Source: Streptomyces celluloflavus
GTDB lineage: Bacteria; Actinomycetota; Actinomycetes; Streptomycetales; Streptomycetaceae
Length of the DNA stretch: 55,789 nucleotides
Direction: 5' to 3'
Assembly: GCA_000720995.1 (NCBI GenBank)
Contig: JOEL01000065.1
Span: 1-55,789 of the forward strand
This document shows positions 1-12,679 of this stretch, in pieces; within the stretch, counting starts at the first letter, position 1, and each line of letters opens with the position of its first letter. A program made the translations under genes and the position numbers. The notes under the pieces are model-generated. The model made no database searches. It saw nothing but the letters and a program-made list of their open reading frames with translations, and was not told the origin of the DNA.

Positions 1-300
1 TCCGCCGGTCTGCGTTTCCGCCTTCCGGCTTCTTCGCTTTCTCACCGTACCAGATCCGTTTCCGTATCCGGCCCCCTGTGAGATCGGGGTCGGCCTTCCT
101 GCTTTCGCTTTCCGGCCTTTCCGACTCTATCAGACCCGGTCCGTTCCGTTTCCGGTTCGAATTCGGTTCCGATTACCCGTCGGAGGGGCTTTGCCTTTCG
201 GCGGATCCGACATTATCAGATTTCTCTGGGCCGGATTTCCGTCCCTTTCGGTAAAACCTGCGGACGCGGAAGCGTTCTGCGGTTCCCGTTCGGGCGGAGA
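1..300. repeat. Non-coding pyrimidine-rich tract with TTCCG repeats
   Basis: This stretch has no convincing gene. Its + strand is rich in T and C, and TTCCG recurs about nine times in the first 240 bases with no fixed period. A very similar tract occurs at 18536-18890. It lies downstream of the RNase J gene and beyond that gene's terminator, so it probably belongs to the untranslated region of a neighbour outside the window. No function can be assigned. Confidence 0.5.
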
Positions 301-312
301 CGTAAACCTACT

Positions 313-352
313 GGAGCGGGGCGCCCGGATGCAAATCCGGGCGCCCCGCTCC
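313..352 (-). terminator. Terminator downstream of RNase J gene
   Basis: A perfect 18-bp inverted repeat (313-330 with 335-352) encloses the loop GCAA. It sits about 30 bases past the stop codon of the RNase J gene. There is no long U tract, which is common for streptomycete terminators. Confidence 0.85.
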
Positions 353-381
353 GCTTGGGCACGTGCGTACGACCCAGTGCG

Positions 382-2067
382 TCAGACCTCGACGACCACG
401 GGAAGGATCATCGGGCGGCGGCGGTAGTTGTCCGACACCCACTTGCCGACCGAGCGGCGGACCAGCTGCTGGAGCTGGTGGGGCTCCGCGACGCCGTCCT
501 GGGCCGACTTGGCCAGGGCCTCGTCGATCTTGGGGATCACCGCGGAGAAGGCCGCGTCGTCGATGCCGGAGCCGCGGGCCTGGAGGTGCGGACCGCCGAC
601 GATCTTGCCGGTGGTGCTGTCCACGACGACGAAGACCGAGATGATGCCTTCGTCGCCCAGGATGCGGCGGTCCTTGAGGTGGGCCTCCGTGACATCGCCG
701 ACCGAGAGGCCGTCGACGTAGACATAGCCCGCCTGGACCTTGCCGACGATCTTGGCGACGCCCTTGACCAGGTCGACCACGACGCCGTCCTCGGCGATCA
801 CAATCCGGTCCTTCGGTACTCCGGTCAGGGCACCCAGCTCGGCGTTGGCACGCAGGTGGCGCCATTCGCCGTGCACCGGCATCAGGTTCTTCGGCTTGCA
901 GATGTTGTAGAAGTACAGCAGCTCGCCGGCCGAGGCGTGGCCCGAGACGTGGACCTTGGCGTTGCCCTTGTGGACGACGTCCGCGCCCCACCTGGTCAGG
1001 CCGTTGATCACGCGGTAGACCGCGTTCTCGTTCCCCGGGATGAGGGACGAGGCCAGGATGACCGTGTCGCCCGGGACGATCCGGATCTGGTGATCGCGGT
1101 TGGCCATCCGGGAGAGCGCGGCCATCGGCTCGCCCTGCGAGCCCGTGCAGACCAACACGACCTCGTCGTCGGGAAGGTCGTCGAGCGTCTTCACGTCGAC
1201 GACCAGGCCGGCCGGGACCTTGAGATAGCCCAGCTCACGGGCGATACCCATGTTGCGGACCATCGAACGGCCGACGAAAGCGACCCGGCGGCCGTATTCG
1301 TGTGCCGCATCGAGGATCTGCTGGATGCGGTGCACATGGCTGGCGAAGCTGGCCACGATGATGCGCTTCTGGGCGTTCGCGAACACCTGGCGCAGCACGT
1401 TGGAGATGTCGCGCTCGGGCGGGACGAAGCCCGGGACCTCGGCGTTAGTGGAGTCGGAGAGGAGGAGGTCGATGCCCTCCTCGCCGAGCCTCGCGAAGGC
1501 GCGCAGGTCGGTGAGCCGGCGGTCCAGCGGCAGCTGGTCCATCTTGAAGTCACCGGTGTGCACGACCATGCCCGCGGGAGTGCGGATGGCCACCGCGAGG
1601 GCGTCCGGGATGGAGTGGTTGACCGCCACGAACTCGCAGTCGAAGGGGCCGATGCGCTCGGTGTGCCCCTCCTTGACCTCGAGGGTGTACGGGCGGATGC
1701 GGTGCTCCTGGAGCTTGGCCTCGATGAGCGCGAGGGTCAGCTTGGAGCCGATGAGGGGGATGTCCGGCTTCTCGCGCAGGAGGAACGGAACACCACCGAT
1801 GTGGTCTTCGTGGCCGTGCGTGAGCACGATGCCGTCGATGTCGTCGAGGCGGTCCCTGATGGACGTGAAGTCCGGCAGGATCAGGTCGATTCCGGGCTGC
1901 TCCTCCTCGGGGAAAAGCACTCCGCAGTCGACGATCAGCAACCGGCCGCCGTATTCGAAGACCGTCATGTTGCGGCCGATTTCGCCCAGGCCGCCGAGGG
2001 GGGTGACCCGCAGGCCGCCCTTGGGGAGCTTCGGCGGACGGCCGAGCTCGGGATGCGGATGACTCAA
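382..2067 (-). CDS. rnj: Ribonuclease J
   Basis: This is a metallo-beta-lactamase/beta-CASP ribonuclease of 561 aa that acts in 5'-to-3' exonucleolytic and endonucleolytic mRNA decay and rRNA maturation in the cytoplasm. The zinc-binding HxHxDH motif is seen at residues 84-89 (HGHEDH), after the LGGLGEIGRN segment typical of RNase J. The chosen start is a TTG at 2067, preceded by TGAGGAGAG. An in-frame start 19 codons upstream would place residues inside a strong hairpin and lacks homology, so it was rejected. The length matches streptomycete RNase J. It lies downstream of dapA on the same strand and is followed by a strong terminator. Confidence 0.96.
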   Translation of the reverse strand: MSHPHPELGRPPKLPKGGLRVTPLGGLGEIGRNMTVFEYGGRLLIVDCGVLFPEEEQPGIDLILPDFTSIRDRLDDIDGIVLTHGHEDHIGGVPFLLREKPDIPLIGSKLTLALIEAKLQEHRIRPYTLEVKEGHTERIGPFDCEFVAVNHSIPDALAVAIRTPAGMVVHTGDFKMDQLPLDRRLTDLRAFARLGEEGIDLLLSDSTNAEVPGFVPPERDISNVLRQVFANAQKRIIVASFASHVHRIQQILDAAHEYGRRVAFVGRSMVRNMGIARELGYLKVPAGLVVDVKTLDDLPDDEVVLVCTGSQGEPMAALSRMANRDHQIRIVPGDTVILASSLIPGNENAVYRVINGLTRWGADVVHKGNAKVHVSGHASAGELLYFYNICKPKNLMPVHGEWRHLRANAELGALTGVPKDRIVIAEDGVVVDLVKGVAKIVGKVQAGYVYVDGLSVGDVTEAHLKDRRILGDEGIISVFVVVDSTTGKIVGGPHLQARGSGIDDAAFSAVIPKIDEALAKSAQDGVAEPHQLQQLVRRSVGKWVSDNYRRRPMILPVVVEV

Positions 2068-2082
2068 AAGACTCTCCTCACC

Positions 2083-2119
2083 ATGCGCGCCACGTGCCGA
2101 CTCGGCACGTGGCGCGTAT
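2083..2119 (-). terminator. Hairpin between dapA and the RNase J ribosome site
   Basis: A 13-bp perfect stem (2086-2098 with 2104-2116) has a 5-base loop and can be extended by three weaker pairs. It ends only a few bases before the GGAGAG ribosome-binding site of the RNase J gene. It may end dapA transcription, or it may be part of the RNase J leader. The sequence alone does not decide. Confidence 0.6.
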
Positions 2120-2179
2120 GACATTCGTGCACTTACTGTGTGGCGGTTGTTTGTCCGTGTTCAGTTGTGAAGTCTGTGG

Positions 2180-3079
2180 TTACAGCTGTACCCCGCCGGC
2201 GGCGAGATCTCGCCTGAGCTGCTCCGTCTCCTCCGGGGCGAGCTCCACCAGGGGCAGGCGGAGCGGCCCGGCGGGCAGTCCCTGGAGCGCGAGCGCGGCC
2301 TTGGTGGTGATGACGCCCTGGGTGCGGAACATGCCGGTGAAGACCGGCAGCAGCTTCTGGTGGATCTCGGTGGCCTTGGTGACGTCGCCGTTGAGGTGGG
2401 CGTCCAGCAGGGACCTCAGCTCGGGGGTGACGACATGCCCGACGACCGAGACGAAGCCGACGGCGCCGACCGAGAGGAGCGGGAGGTTGAGCATGTCGTC
2501 GCCGCTGTACCAGGCGAGGCCGGAGCGGGCGATCGCCCAGCTGGCGCGTCCGAGGTCGCCCTTGGCGTCCTTGTTGGCGACGATCCGCGGATGCTCGGCG
2601 AGCCGGACCATGGTCTCGGTGTTGATCGGGACACCGCTGCGGCCGGGGATGTCGTAGAGCATGACGGGCAGCTCGGTGGCGTCCGCGATCGCGGTGAAGT
2701 GCCGGAAGAGCCCTTCCTGCGGCGGCTTGCTGTAGTAGGGCGTCACCGCGAGCAGGCCGTGCGCCCCGGCGTCCTGGGCGGCGCGGGCGAGTTCCAGGCT
2801 GTGCCGGGTGTCGTTGGTGCCGGCTCCGGCGACGACAAAGGCGCGGTCTCCGACAGCGTCCACCACGGCGCGTACGAGCTGCGCTTTCTCCGCGTCGCTG
2901 GTGGTCGGGGACTCTCCGGTGGTGCCGTTGACGACGAGGCCGTCGTTGCCGGCGTCCACCAGGTGGGTGGCGAGCCGCTGCGCGCCGTCGAGGTCGAGGG
3001 CGCCATCCGCCGTGAACGGCGTGACCATGGCGGTCAGTACCCGCCCGAAGGGCGTTTGCGGTGTGGAAGTCGGAGCCAT
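2180..3079 (-). CDS. dapA: 4-hydroxy-tetrahydrodipicolinate synthase
   Basis: This 299-aa aldolase-family TIM barrel condenses pyruvate with aspartate semialdehyde, the first committed step of lysine and meso-diaminopimelate synthesis. The GTTGE motif (residues 52-56), the catalytic Tyr142 in LYDIPGRSG and the Schiff-base Lys170 in the NKDAKG segment are all visible. The ATG at 3079 was preferred to a GTG three codons earlier because the protein then begins MAPTSTPQ, the usual start in relatives as I recall them. It lies between thyX and the RNase J gene, all on the minus strand. dapB, the next enzyme in the pathway, is 2.7 kb away in the same orientation. Confidence 0.95.
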   Translation of the reverse strand: MAPTSTPQTPFGRVLTAMVTPFTADGALDLDGAQRLATHLVDAGNDGLVVNGTTGESPTTSDAEKAQLVRAVVDAVGDRAFVVAGAGTNDTRHSLELARAAQDAGAHGLLAVTPYYSKPPQEGLFRHFTAIADATELPVMLYDIPGRSGVPINTETMVRLAEHPRIVANKDAKGDLGRASWAIARSGLAWYSGDDMLNLPLLSVGAVGFVSVVGHVVTPELRSLLDAHLNGDVTKATEIHQKLLPVFTGMFRTQGVITTKAALALQGLPAGPLRLPLVELAPEETEQLRRDLAAGGVQL

Positions 3080-3140
3080 GGCACCCACGCTACTCGTAGC
3101 TCACCGCCGGATGCGCCTCCGGGGAGCAGGGAGGTGGACT

Positions 3141-3176
3141 CCGGCACTGCCTGCTCGGGGGTTCAAGCAGTGCCGG
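3141..3176 (-). terminator. Terminator downstream of thyX
   Basis: An inverted repeat CCGGCACTGC/GCAGTGCCGG (3141-3150 and 3167-3176) has a 16-base loop and lies about 100 bases past the thyX stop, before the dapA start. It fits a terminator separating the two genes. Confidence 0.6.
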
Positions 3177-3277
3177 GTCCGTTTATTCAGCGTAGATGAA
3201 ATTCGCAAAATGCCGCAATCCGGACACTTCACATGGCTGTGCTGCGCGCTGCGGTATCCGGCCCGCCGCCTGGCGAT

Positions 3278-4027
3278 TTACGGAGCGACGCGGCCGTTCG
3301 CGTTGAATGCGCCGTACGTGAGCGGCATGAGCTTGGCCCAGTGGGCCTCCATCTGCTCGCCGACCATTTCGATCTCGCGCTGCGGGAAGGACGGCACGGC
3401 CGCCAGCTCGTGCTGGGTGCGCAGGCCCAGGAAGTGCATCAGGGAACGGGCGTTGCAGGTCGCGTACATGGAGGAGTACAGGCCGACGGGGAGCACCGCG
3501 CGGGCGACCTCGCGGGCGACACCGGCGGCGAGCATCTCCAGATACGCGTCGTACGCCCGGCGGTAGGTGTCCTCCATGACCCGGCCGGTGAGCTCGTGCT
3601 GGGCCTGGGTGCCCTCGACGAATTCGTACTTCCCGGGGCGGCCCTGCTGGACCAGCTTGCGGGACTCACCGGGGACGTAGAAGACCGGCTCCAGCTGGCG
3701 GTAGCGGCCGGACTCCTCGTTGTACGACCAGCCGACGCGGTGGCGCATGAACTCGCGGAAGACGAAGATCGGCGCGCTGATGAAGAAGGTCATCGAGTTG
3801 TGCTCGAAGGGGCTGCCGTGCCGGTCCCGCATGAGGAAGTTGATCAGGCCCTTGGAGCGCTCCGGGTCCTTCTGGAGCTCCTCCAGGGACTGCTCGCCGG
3901 CCGTGGAGACGCGGGCCGCCCACAGGACGTCGCTGTCGGCCGCGCTGTGCTTGACCAGCTCGACCGTCACCTCGCTCCGGAAACTGGCGGCTGCGCCCTC
4001 GGCGCTCTCGGCGGGTGTGTGGGACAC
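3278..4027 (-). CDS. thyX: Flavin-dependent thymidylate synthase ThyX
   Basis: This 249-aa FAD-dependent enzyme methylates dUMP to dTMP using methylenetetrahydrofolate and NADPH. The ThyX signature begins with RHR at residues 95-97, followed by SYNEESGRY, and the conserved NARSLMHFLGLR segment follows in the C-terminal half. The start is GTG at 4027 behind GGAAGGAA. An upstream ATG at 4177 would add 50 residues with no family resemblance and no ribosome site. The gene is separated from dapA by a terminator hairpin, so it is probably transcribed alone. Confidence 0.95.
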   Translation of the reverse strand: MSHTPAESAEGAAASFRSEVTVELVKHSAADSDVLWAARVSTAGEQSLEELQKDPERSKGLINFLMRDRHGSPFEHNSMTFFISAPIFVFREFMRHRVGWSYNEESGRYRQLEPVFYVPGESRKLVQQGRPGKYEFVEGTQAQHELTGRVMEDTYRRAYDAYLEMLAAGVAREVARAVLPVGLYSSMYATCNARSLMHFLGLRTQHELAAVPSFPQREIEMVGEQMEAHWAKLMPLTYGAFNANGRVAP

Positions 4028-4202
4028 CGGCGGTTCCTTCCGTTCGATCCTCGTGAGCGCCCAGCCTACGACCCGCCACTGACACTCCAGGAAATGCGGC
4101 GTGATGCCGCGTAGGGCACAAAACGGACCCCGGTGTCCAGGAGCGGAACGGCGGTTGATATTTTTCACAGAAGTCACTGAAAACGGGCACCAAACGGACG
4201 AC

Positions 4203-4214
4203 TTAGACGTCTAA
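4203..4214. promoter_or_regulatory. 12-bp perfect palindrome TTAGACGTCTAA
   Basis: A perfect 12-bp palindrome lies in the divergent region between thyX (minus) and the small membrane protein gene (plus), 44 bases before the latter's ATG. Its position suits an operator or a promoter-proximal element. No known regulator site was recognised. Confidence 0.35.
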
Positions 4215-4258
4215 CCCTGTGACAGTGCCCACTTCGAGGTTCCTAGGAGAGCCCGCTC

Positions 4259-4498
4259 ATGTTCCGCCGGCGAGAGCCCGTCCCGTTCGCCTTCGTTGCC
4301 GAGGCAGACCGGTTCCGCAGCAATGTCAATCCCCCGCCGCGCGAGCGCGCGTCCCGTGCGCAGCTCGTGGGGCAGTCGATGATCACCCTGACGGTGGTGG
4401 GCGGCCTGGCCGGCGCCCTGCTGTTCGGGGTTCCCGCGCTTCAGCAGGACAGCTCCGGTACGAGCCGGGTGCAGCAGTCCGAGGCCGCACACCGCTGA
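4259..4498 (+). CDS. Small single-pass membrane protein
   Basis: This is a 79-aa protein with a basic, proline-containing N-terminal half (about residues 1-38), one hydrophobic segment at about 41-60 (MITLTVVGGLAGALLFGVPA) and a short polar tail. The ATG is preceded by AGGAGA at the right distance. It is divergent from thyX and lies just upstream of the PH-domain gene in the same orientation, about 100 bases away. I do not recognise a family. The codon use (third-position G/C) and the ribosome site support a real gene. A location in the membrane is inferred only from hydrophobicity. Confidence 0.75.
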   Translation: MFRRREPVPFAFVAEADRFRSNVNPPPRERASRAQLVGQSMITLTVVGGLAGALLFGVPALQQDSSGTSRVQQSEAAHR

Positions 4499-4600
4499 AC
4501 GGGCCGAGCGGGAGGAGCCGCCGAGTGGTTCCGCCCCGCGAGTCCCGATAGCCTCACCGGTCACAGCTTTCAACAGAGTGACCGTAAGTGAGGATCAGCC

Positions 4601-5158
4601 GTGCCCCTGCCCTTTTTGACGGCCGACCGCGATCTTGACTTCGACCACCGTGCGGCGGAATCGACTCCGCTGCCCCATGACGAGCCCGACCAATGGCGCC
4701 GTCCCTACCGCCCAGGACCATGGCGGGTAGGGGCGGCGGCGGTGTTTCTGCTGCTCGCCTCGTTCGTGATGCTCTCCGCGGTGATCATCGCGCTGGCCGG
4801 TTCGCTGCCCGGGGCGCTGGGCTGTCTGGCGGTGGCGGCGCTCGTGATCGCCTTCGCGGTGCGACTGCTGCGGATGGGTGTGTGGGTGAGCGCGAGCGGC
4901 CTGCGGCAGGTGGGGCTGCTGCGTACGACGACGGAGCCGTGGCGCGCCATCGCGGCGGTCCGTACCGTCCAGCAGCCGGTGCGCTGGCTGGGGCTGCCTC
5001 GGACCGTGCAGGGGCAGGCCCTGATCATCCACCGGGTGCAGGGCGAGCCGCTGCGGGTGCAGGTCACCGACCACAACGGTGACTTCCTGTCCCGTCCGGA
5101 GGCGTTCGAGCGGGCCGCGGATGTGCTGGAGGCGTGGGCGGCGGAGTACCGACCGTAG
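4601..5158 (+). CDS. PH-domain membrane protein
   Basis: This 185-aa protein has two adjacent hydrophobic segments (about residues 43-88) followed by a soluble domain of about 90 residues. That domain starts VWVSASGLRQVGLLRTTTEPW, the pattern of bacterial PH-like domains (bPH2 type) attached to the membrane. It ends with a short helical tail. The start is GTG at 4601 with AGGA upstream. It follows the 79-aa membrane protein and converges on the TPR-like membrane protein, with a shared hairpin between them. The substrate or partner is unknown. The family assignment rests on fold pattern and is moderately sure. Confidence 0.8.
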   Translation: MPLPFLTADRDLDFDHRAAESTPLPHDEPDQWRRPYRPGPWRVGAAAVFLLLASFVMLSAVIIALAGSLPGALGCLAVAALVIAFAVRLLRMGVWVSASGLRQVGLLRTTTEPWRAIAAVRTVQQPVRWLGLPRTVQGQALIIHRVQGEPLRVQVTDHNGDFLSRPEAFERAADVLEAWAAEYRP

Positions 5159-5268
5159 CAAGCGGAAACCCGAAGACTCCGAAAAACCGAAAGCGGAGAA
5201 CGGCGCCGTCCGGCGGGACGTCGCGGGCCGGGAGCGGCACACCGCGGCCGTCCCGGCGGGCGCCGGAG

Positions 5269-5302
5269 CGGGCCCGTACGGATTCAGGTCCGTACGGGCC
5301 CG
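5269..5302. terminator. Bidirectional terminator between convergent genes
   Basis: A 14-bp perfect stem (5269-5282 with 5289-5302) with a 6-base loop lies between two convergent genes. Its right arm covers the stop codon and last codons of the minus-strand gene, so it probably serves both. Confidence 0.7.
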
Positions 5303-5736
5303 TTGTCGTGCAGGGCGATCGCGCGCTGCATGGCCTTACGGGCGCGCGGGGTGTCGCGGGCGTCGTGGTAGGCGACCGCGAGCCGGAACCAGGTACGCCA
5401 GTCGCCGGGCGCGTCCTCCGTCTCGGCCTGCCGCTTGGCGAAGACCTCGTCGGCCGAGTCGCGGTCGATCCGGCCGCCGGGGGTACGCCGCAGCTCGTCG
5501 ACCGGCAGCCCGCCCTCGGCCTCCAGTTCGCGCGCCAGGATGCCGGCCTTGCGGGCGAACTGGGTGGTGTGCCAGAGGAACCAGAGGCCGATGAACGGCA
5601 GGATCAGGACGGCGACTCCGAAGGCGACGGTGAGCACGGTGCCCTGCTCGATGAGCATGACACCGCGGCTGCCGACGAGGACGAAGTAGACGACCAGCAC
5701 CGCCGCGAGGACGAAATAGGTGATCTTTGCGCGCAC
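5284..5736 (-). CDS. Membrane protein with C-terminal TPR-like helices
   Basis: This 150-aa protein has two hydrophobic helices (about residues 5-20 and 33-56) and a cytoplasmic part. The end (WRTWFRLAVAYHDARDTPRARKAMQRAIAL) looks like a single tetratricopeptide repeat. It lies 15 bases downstream of dapB on the same strand and is probably co-transcribed with it. A conserved streptomycete neighbour of dapB is expected here. No enzymatic motif is visible and the function is unknown. Confidence 0.82.
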   Translation of the reverse strand: MRAKITYFVLAAVLVVYFVLVGSRGVMLIEQGTVLTVAFGVAVLILPFIGLWFLWHTTQFARKAGILARELEAEGGLPVDELRRTPGGRIDRDSADEVFAKRQAETEDAPGDWRTWFRLAVAYHDARDTPRARKAMQRAIALHDNGPVRT

Positions 5737-5751
5737 GGTCGGTTCTGCCCG

Positions 5752-10177
<4,426 letters not shown>

Positions 10178-10198
10178 CAGGAATATCTCCTCGTCTGC

Positions 10199-10223
10199 GT
10201 CCGCCGCCCGTGTGGCGGCGGAC
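10199..10223 (-). promoter_or_regulatory. Intergenic hairpin in pnp leader (possible RNase III site)
   Basis: A 10-bp stem GTCCGCCGCC/GGCGGCGGAC with a 5-base loop lies about 20 bases upstream of the pnp start codon. In Streptomyces the rpsO-pnp intergenic hairpin is cleaved by RNase III and helps control pnp. This is a good candidate by position, but that role is inferred. Confidence 0.6.
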
Positions 10224-10427
10224 CGTCTGCGGCGGAGCGCCGTGCGGGCCGGTCTTCGATCGAAGCACCCGGTGTGATGCCGCATGGTGTCGTCCATGAG
10301 CCACCCGGGGGCCACTACCGAGGACCGGCGGCCAGGAAGCGCTCCACCCATTCGCTTTTGCGATATGGCACCAGACTACAAAGCTTCCGTCCACCGCGTG
10401 ATGGTGGAAGCGTCCGGTACGTACGGC

Positions 10428-10462
10428 AAAGGGAGCGGCCCCCGGTGGGAACCGCTCCCTTT
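10428..10462 (-). terminator. rpsO terminator (read-through to pnp likely)
   Basis: An 11-bp stem AAAGGGAGCGG/CCGCTCCCTTT (10428-10438 with 10452-10462) lies just past the rpsO stop. It would end rpsO transcription in part. pnp is usually also reached by read-through from rpsO. Confidence 0.75.
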
Positions 10463-10470
10463 ACGGCGTC

Positions 10471-10758
10471 TTACTTGGCGCCCGCCGCGCCGCGGCGGAT
10501 GCCGAGGCGCTCGACCAGCGCACGGAAGCGCACGATGTCCTTCTTCGCCAGGTACTGGAGCAGGCGGCGGCGCTGGCCGACCAGCAGCAGCAGGCCCCGG
10601 CGGGAGTGGTGGTCGTGCTTGTGCATCTTGAGGTGCTCGGTCAGGTCCGAGATGCGGCGGGAGAGCATCGCCACCTGAACCTCGGGGGAACCGGTGTCAC
10701 CCTCCTTGGTGGCGAACTCGGCCATGATCTGCTTCTTCGTAGCGGCGTCGAGCGACAC
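10471..10758 (-). CDS. rpsO: 30S ribosomal protein S15
   Basis: This 95-aa protein binds 16S rRNA in the 30S platform. The sequence ([36 protein letters not shown]) is unmistakably S15 and full length. The start is GTG at 10758 behind GAGGAGTACC; the frame is open upstream but without homology. It is followed by a terminator and then pnp, the classic rpsO-pnp pair. Confidence 0.98.
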   Translation of the reverse strand: MSLDAATKKQIMAEFATKEGDTGSPEVQVAMLSRRISDLTEHLKMHKHDHHSRRGLLLLVGQRRRLLQYLAKKDIVRFRALVERLGIRRGAAGAK

Positions 10759-10867
10759 GCGGTACTCCTCAGTGTGTGGTTTCGGCCCGTGAGCGCCCCT
10801 GGATTTGCCGCACAGGGAATCTTTGATGACTCGATCAGGCCGTCGCCCAGAGTACCAGCTGAAAACA

Positions 10868-10893
10868 GCCCCCCGACCAGGTGGTCGGGGGGC
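10868..10893 (-). terminator. Terminator downstream of eccD
   Basis: An 11-12-bp stem made of runs of C and G (10868-10879 with 10882-10893) with a very tight AGGT loop lies 27 bases past the eccD stop and ahead of rpsO. It separates the ESX locus from the rpsO-pnp operon. Confidence 0.75.
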
Positions 10894-10919
10894 CGCCATG
10901 CGAGTGAGCGGGGCCGTCG

Positions 10920-12389
10920 CTAATTGCCGGTGAGGCCGCGCACGGTCGCGTACACATCAAGGACCGCCAGGCAGAGCGGCACCAGGGACAGCAGGACCAG
11001 ACCGTCGAAGACGTCGAAGATCCGGCCCCAGAAGGGGGTGACGCCCTTGCGCGGGACGATCAGCCCCACGCCGACCAGGAGGGCGGCGCCGGCCGCGATG
11101 CTGGCGGAGAACCAGACCGTGCGGATGTTCAGCGGACCGGAGTCGCCGAACTTGCCGAGCTCGATGAAGATGTCGAGCGGCGGGTGCAGCGCGATGCCCA
11201 GGATGAGCAGGACGACCGTGAGGATGCCGGCGATGGTCAGGCAGGCGACCTGCGCGGTGTAGTCGAAGAGCCGGGCGCGGAGCATGATCGTGATGCCCGC
11301 GGCCAGCGCCATCAGCTGGGCCCAGCCGTTGTCCGAGAAGCCCAGGACCACGCCGGCCGAGCCGACGACCAGGGCGGAGCAGCCGGCGACGAGGCCGAGC
11401 AGCAGCTCGTGGCCGCGGCGGGCCTGGTTGCCGATCTTGACGAAGTCGACCGACTCGGTCTCGCCGGGCCGCTCGCCGTCGTAGGAGCCCTTGGCGATCT
11501 GGTCGGGCGACTTGTAGCCGATGGGCAGCCGGGCGAACCGCGCGGAGAGTCCCGGCAGCCAGGCGACCAGGGCGATGGCGACGGCGGCGGTGACGGCGGC
11601 GACCTCGCGGGGCGCGGCGTCGGTGAGGATCGCGGCGAAGACCGCGAGGGTGCCGATGGCGGAGAGGAAGGCGGCCGCGACGAAGGGCGCGTCGCCGCGC
11701 GGCAGCAGGACCACCAGGAGCACGGAGGCGATCAGTACGGTCACGCAGCCGACGAGGAGGTGCAGCCGGCCGGGGCCGGAGCCCGCCTCCACCGGGAAGA
11801 TGCCGGAGCCGGCGAGCAGCAGATGCGGCAGGGCGGCGAGACCCAGGGCGATGGACGAGCCGTGGTCGTCGTAGACCCGGGCGCGGACGCCGGCCAGGGC
11901 GACCAGGACGATGCCGGTGACGCCCGCGATGATGCCGGGCAGCCGGTGCATATCGCGGTCGACCGGATTGGAGAACCAGAGCGCGAACGCCATCATCACG
12001 AGCAGCAGCACGCCGGCGGTGAGGCCGACGAAGTTCATGAGGTCGTCGCTCCAGCGGTTGCGGTTGCGCTTGACCGCGGAGGCGACGGCGTCCGAGACGT
12101 CGTCGAAGACCGGGAGGGGCAGCGATTCGGCGAACGGCTTCAGCAGGAGGAGGTCGCCGTCCAGGATCTGCTGCTGGGCGAGCGACTGACCGGCGTCGAG
12201 TACGGTGCCGTCGCGGCGCACCAGGTGGTAGCCGGTGGGGGCGCCCTCCGCCTGGGACTGTCCGGAGAGCCGCAGGATCTCCGGATAAATGTCGACGAGT
12301 GCGACGTCCTCCGGCAGTGCCACATCGATCCGTGCGTCCGGCGCGGCGACGGTGACCCGGCAGAAGCCGGTGCCTGTGCTCGTACTCAC
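10920..12389 (-). CDS. eccD: Type VII secretion membrane channel protein EccD
   Basis: This 489-aa integral membrane protein of the ESX secretion complex has an N-terminal ubiquitin-like domain (about residues 9-90, the EccD/YukD fold). This is followed by a run of about eleven hydrophobic helices beginning near residue 117 and continuing to the C terminus. That architecture and length are those of EccD. The start is GTG at 12389 behind GGGGGAACC. It is divergent from eccC, with 290 bp between the two starts, so the two core components probably share a control region. A terminator follows. Confidence 0.93.
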   Translation of the reverse strand: MSTSTGTGFCRVTVAAPDARIDVALPEDVALVDIYPEILRLSGQSQAEGAPTGYHLVRRDGTVLDAGQSLAQQQILDGDLLLLKPFAESLPLPVFDDVSDAVASAVKRNRNRWSDDLMNFVGLTAGVLLLVMMAFALWFSNPVDRDMHRLPGIIAGVTGIVLVALAGVRARVYDDHGSSIALGLAALPHLLLAGSGIFPVEAGSGPGRLHLLVGCVTVLIASVLLVVLLPRGDAPFVAAAFLSAIGTLAVFAAILTDAAPREVAAVTAAVAIALVAWLPGLSARFARLPIGYKSPDQIAKGSYDGERPGETESVDFVKIGNQARRGHELLLGLVAGCSALVVGSAGVVLGFSDNGWAQLMALAAGITIMLRARLFDYTAQVACLTIAGILTVVLLILGIALHPPLDIFIELGKFGDSGPLNIRTVWFSASIAAGAALLVGVGLIVPRKGVTPFWGRIFDVFDGLVLLSLVPLCLAVLDVYATVRGLTGN

Positions 12390-12679
12390 CTGGCGGTTCC
12401 CCCTATCCGTTGGGTGTTCTGTTCGCGTGCGCGCCCTATATACGGAGAGCCGTTGTACGGGCCGTGTCCTGAGCCGCGTGTGGAGCCGTCGTCACAGGGC
12501 CGGGCGCGCTCGCGGGGCGTCAGCGTACCGTCCGGTTCGGCGGCTGCCCCACCCACCCCGAAACTTGACTACTCACAGTAGGATCAACGCCTGCGTCGGG
12601 CCAAGGACTTGGCTCGGGGGACCGTCAGACCAACGGGGGCGGTCCGAGACTGCGAGATGCATGAAGGACTGATGCCTCG
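12390..12679. promoter_or_regulatory. Divergent eccD/eccC intergenic region
   Basis: This 290-bp region between the divergent eccD and eccC starts must hold both promoters. An AT-rich patch TATATA lies at about 12437-12443 and a TTGACT at 12565-12570, but no pair with correct spacing was found. No strong hairpin or repeat was seen. Confidence 0.45.

Noticed and set aside
355-2121. Long plus-strand open frame opposite the RNase J gene
   Set aside because: It is a typical antisense shadow in high-G+C DNA; the minus-strand product is RNase J with full motifs.
12565-12584. TTGACT...TAGGAT as an eccC promoter
   Set aside because: The two hexamers are only 8 bases apart, far from the required 16-18.
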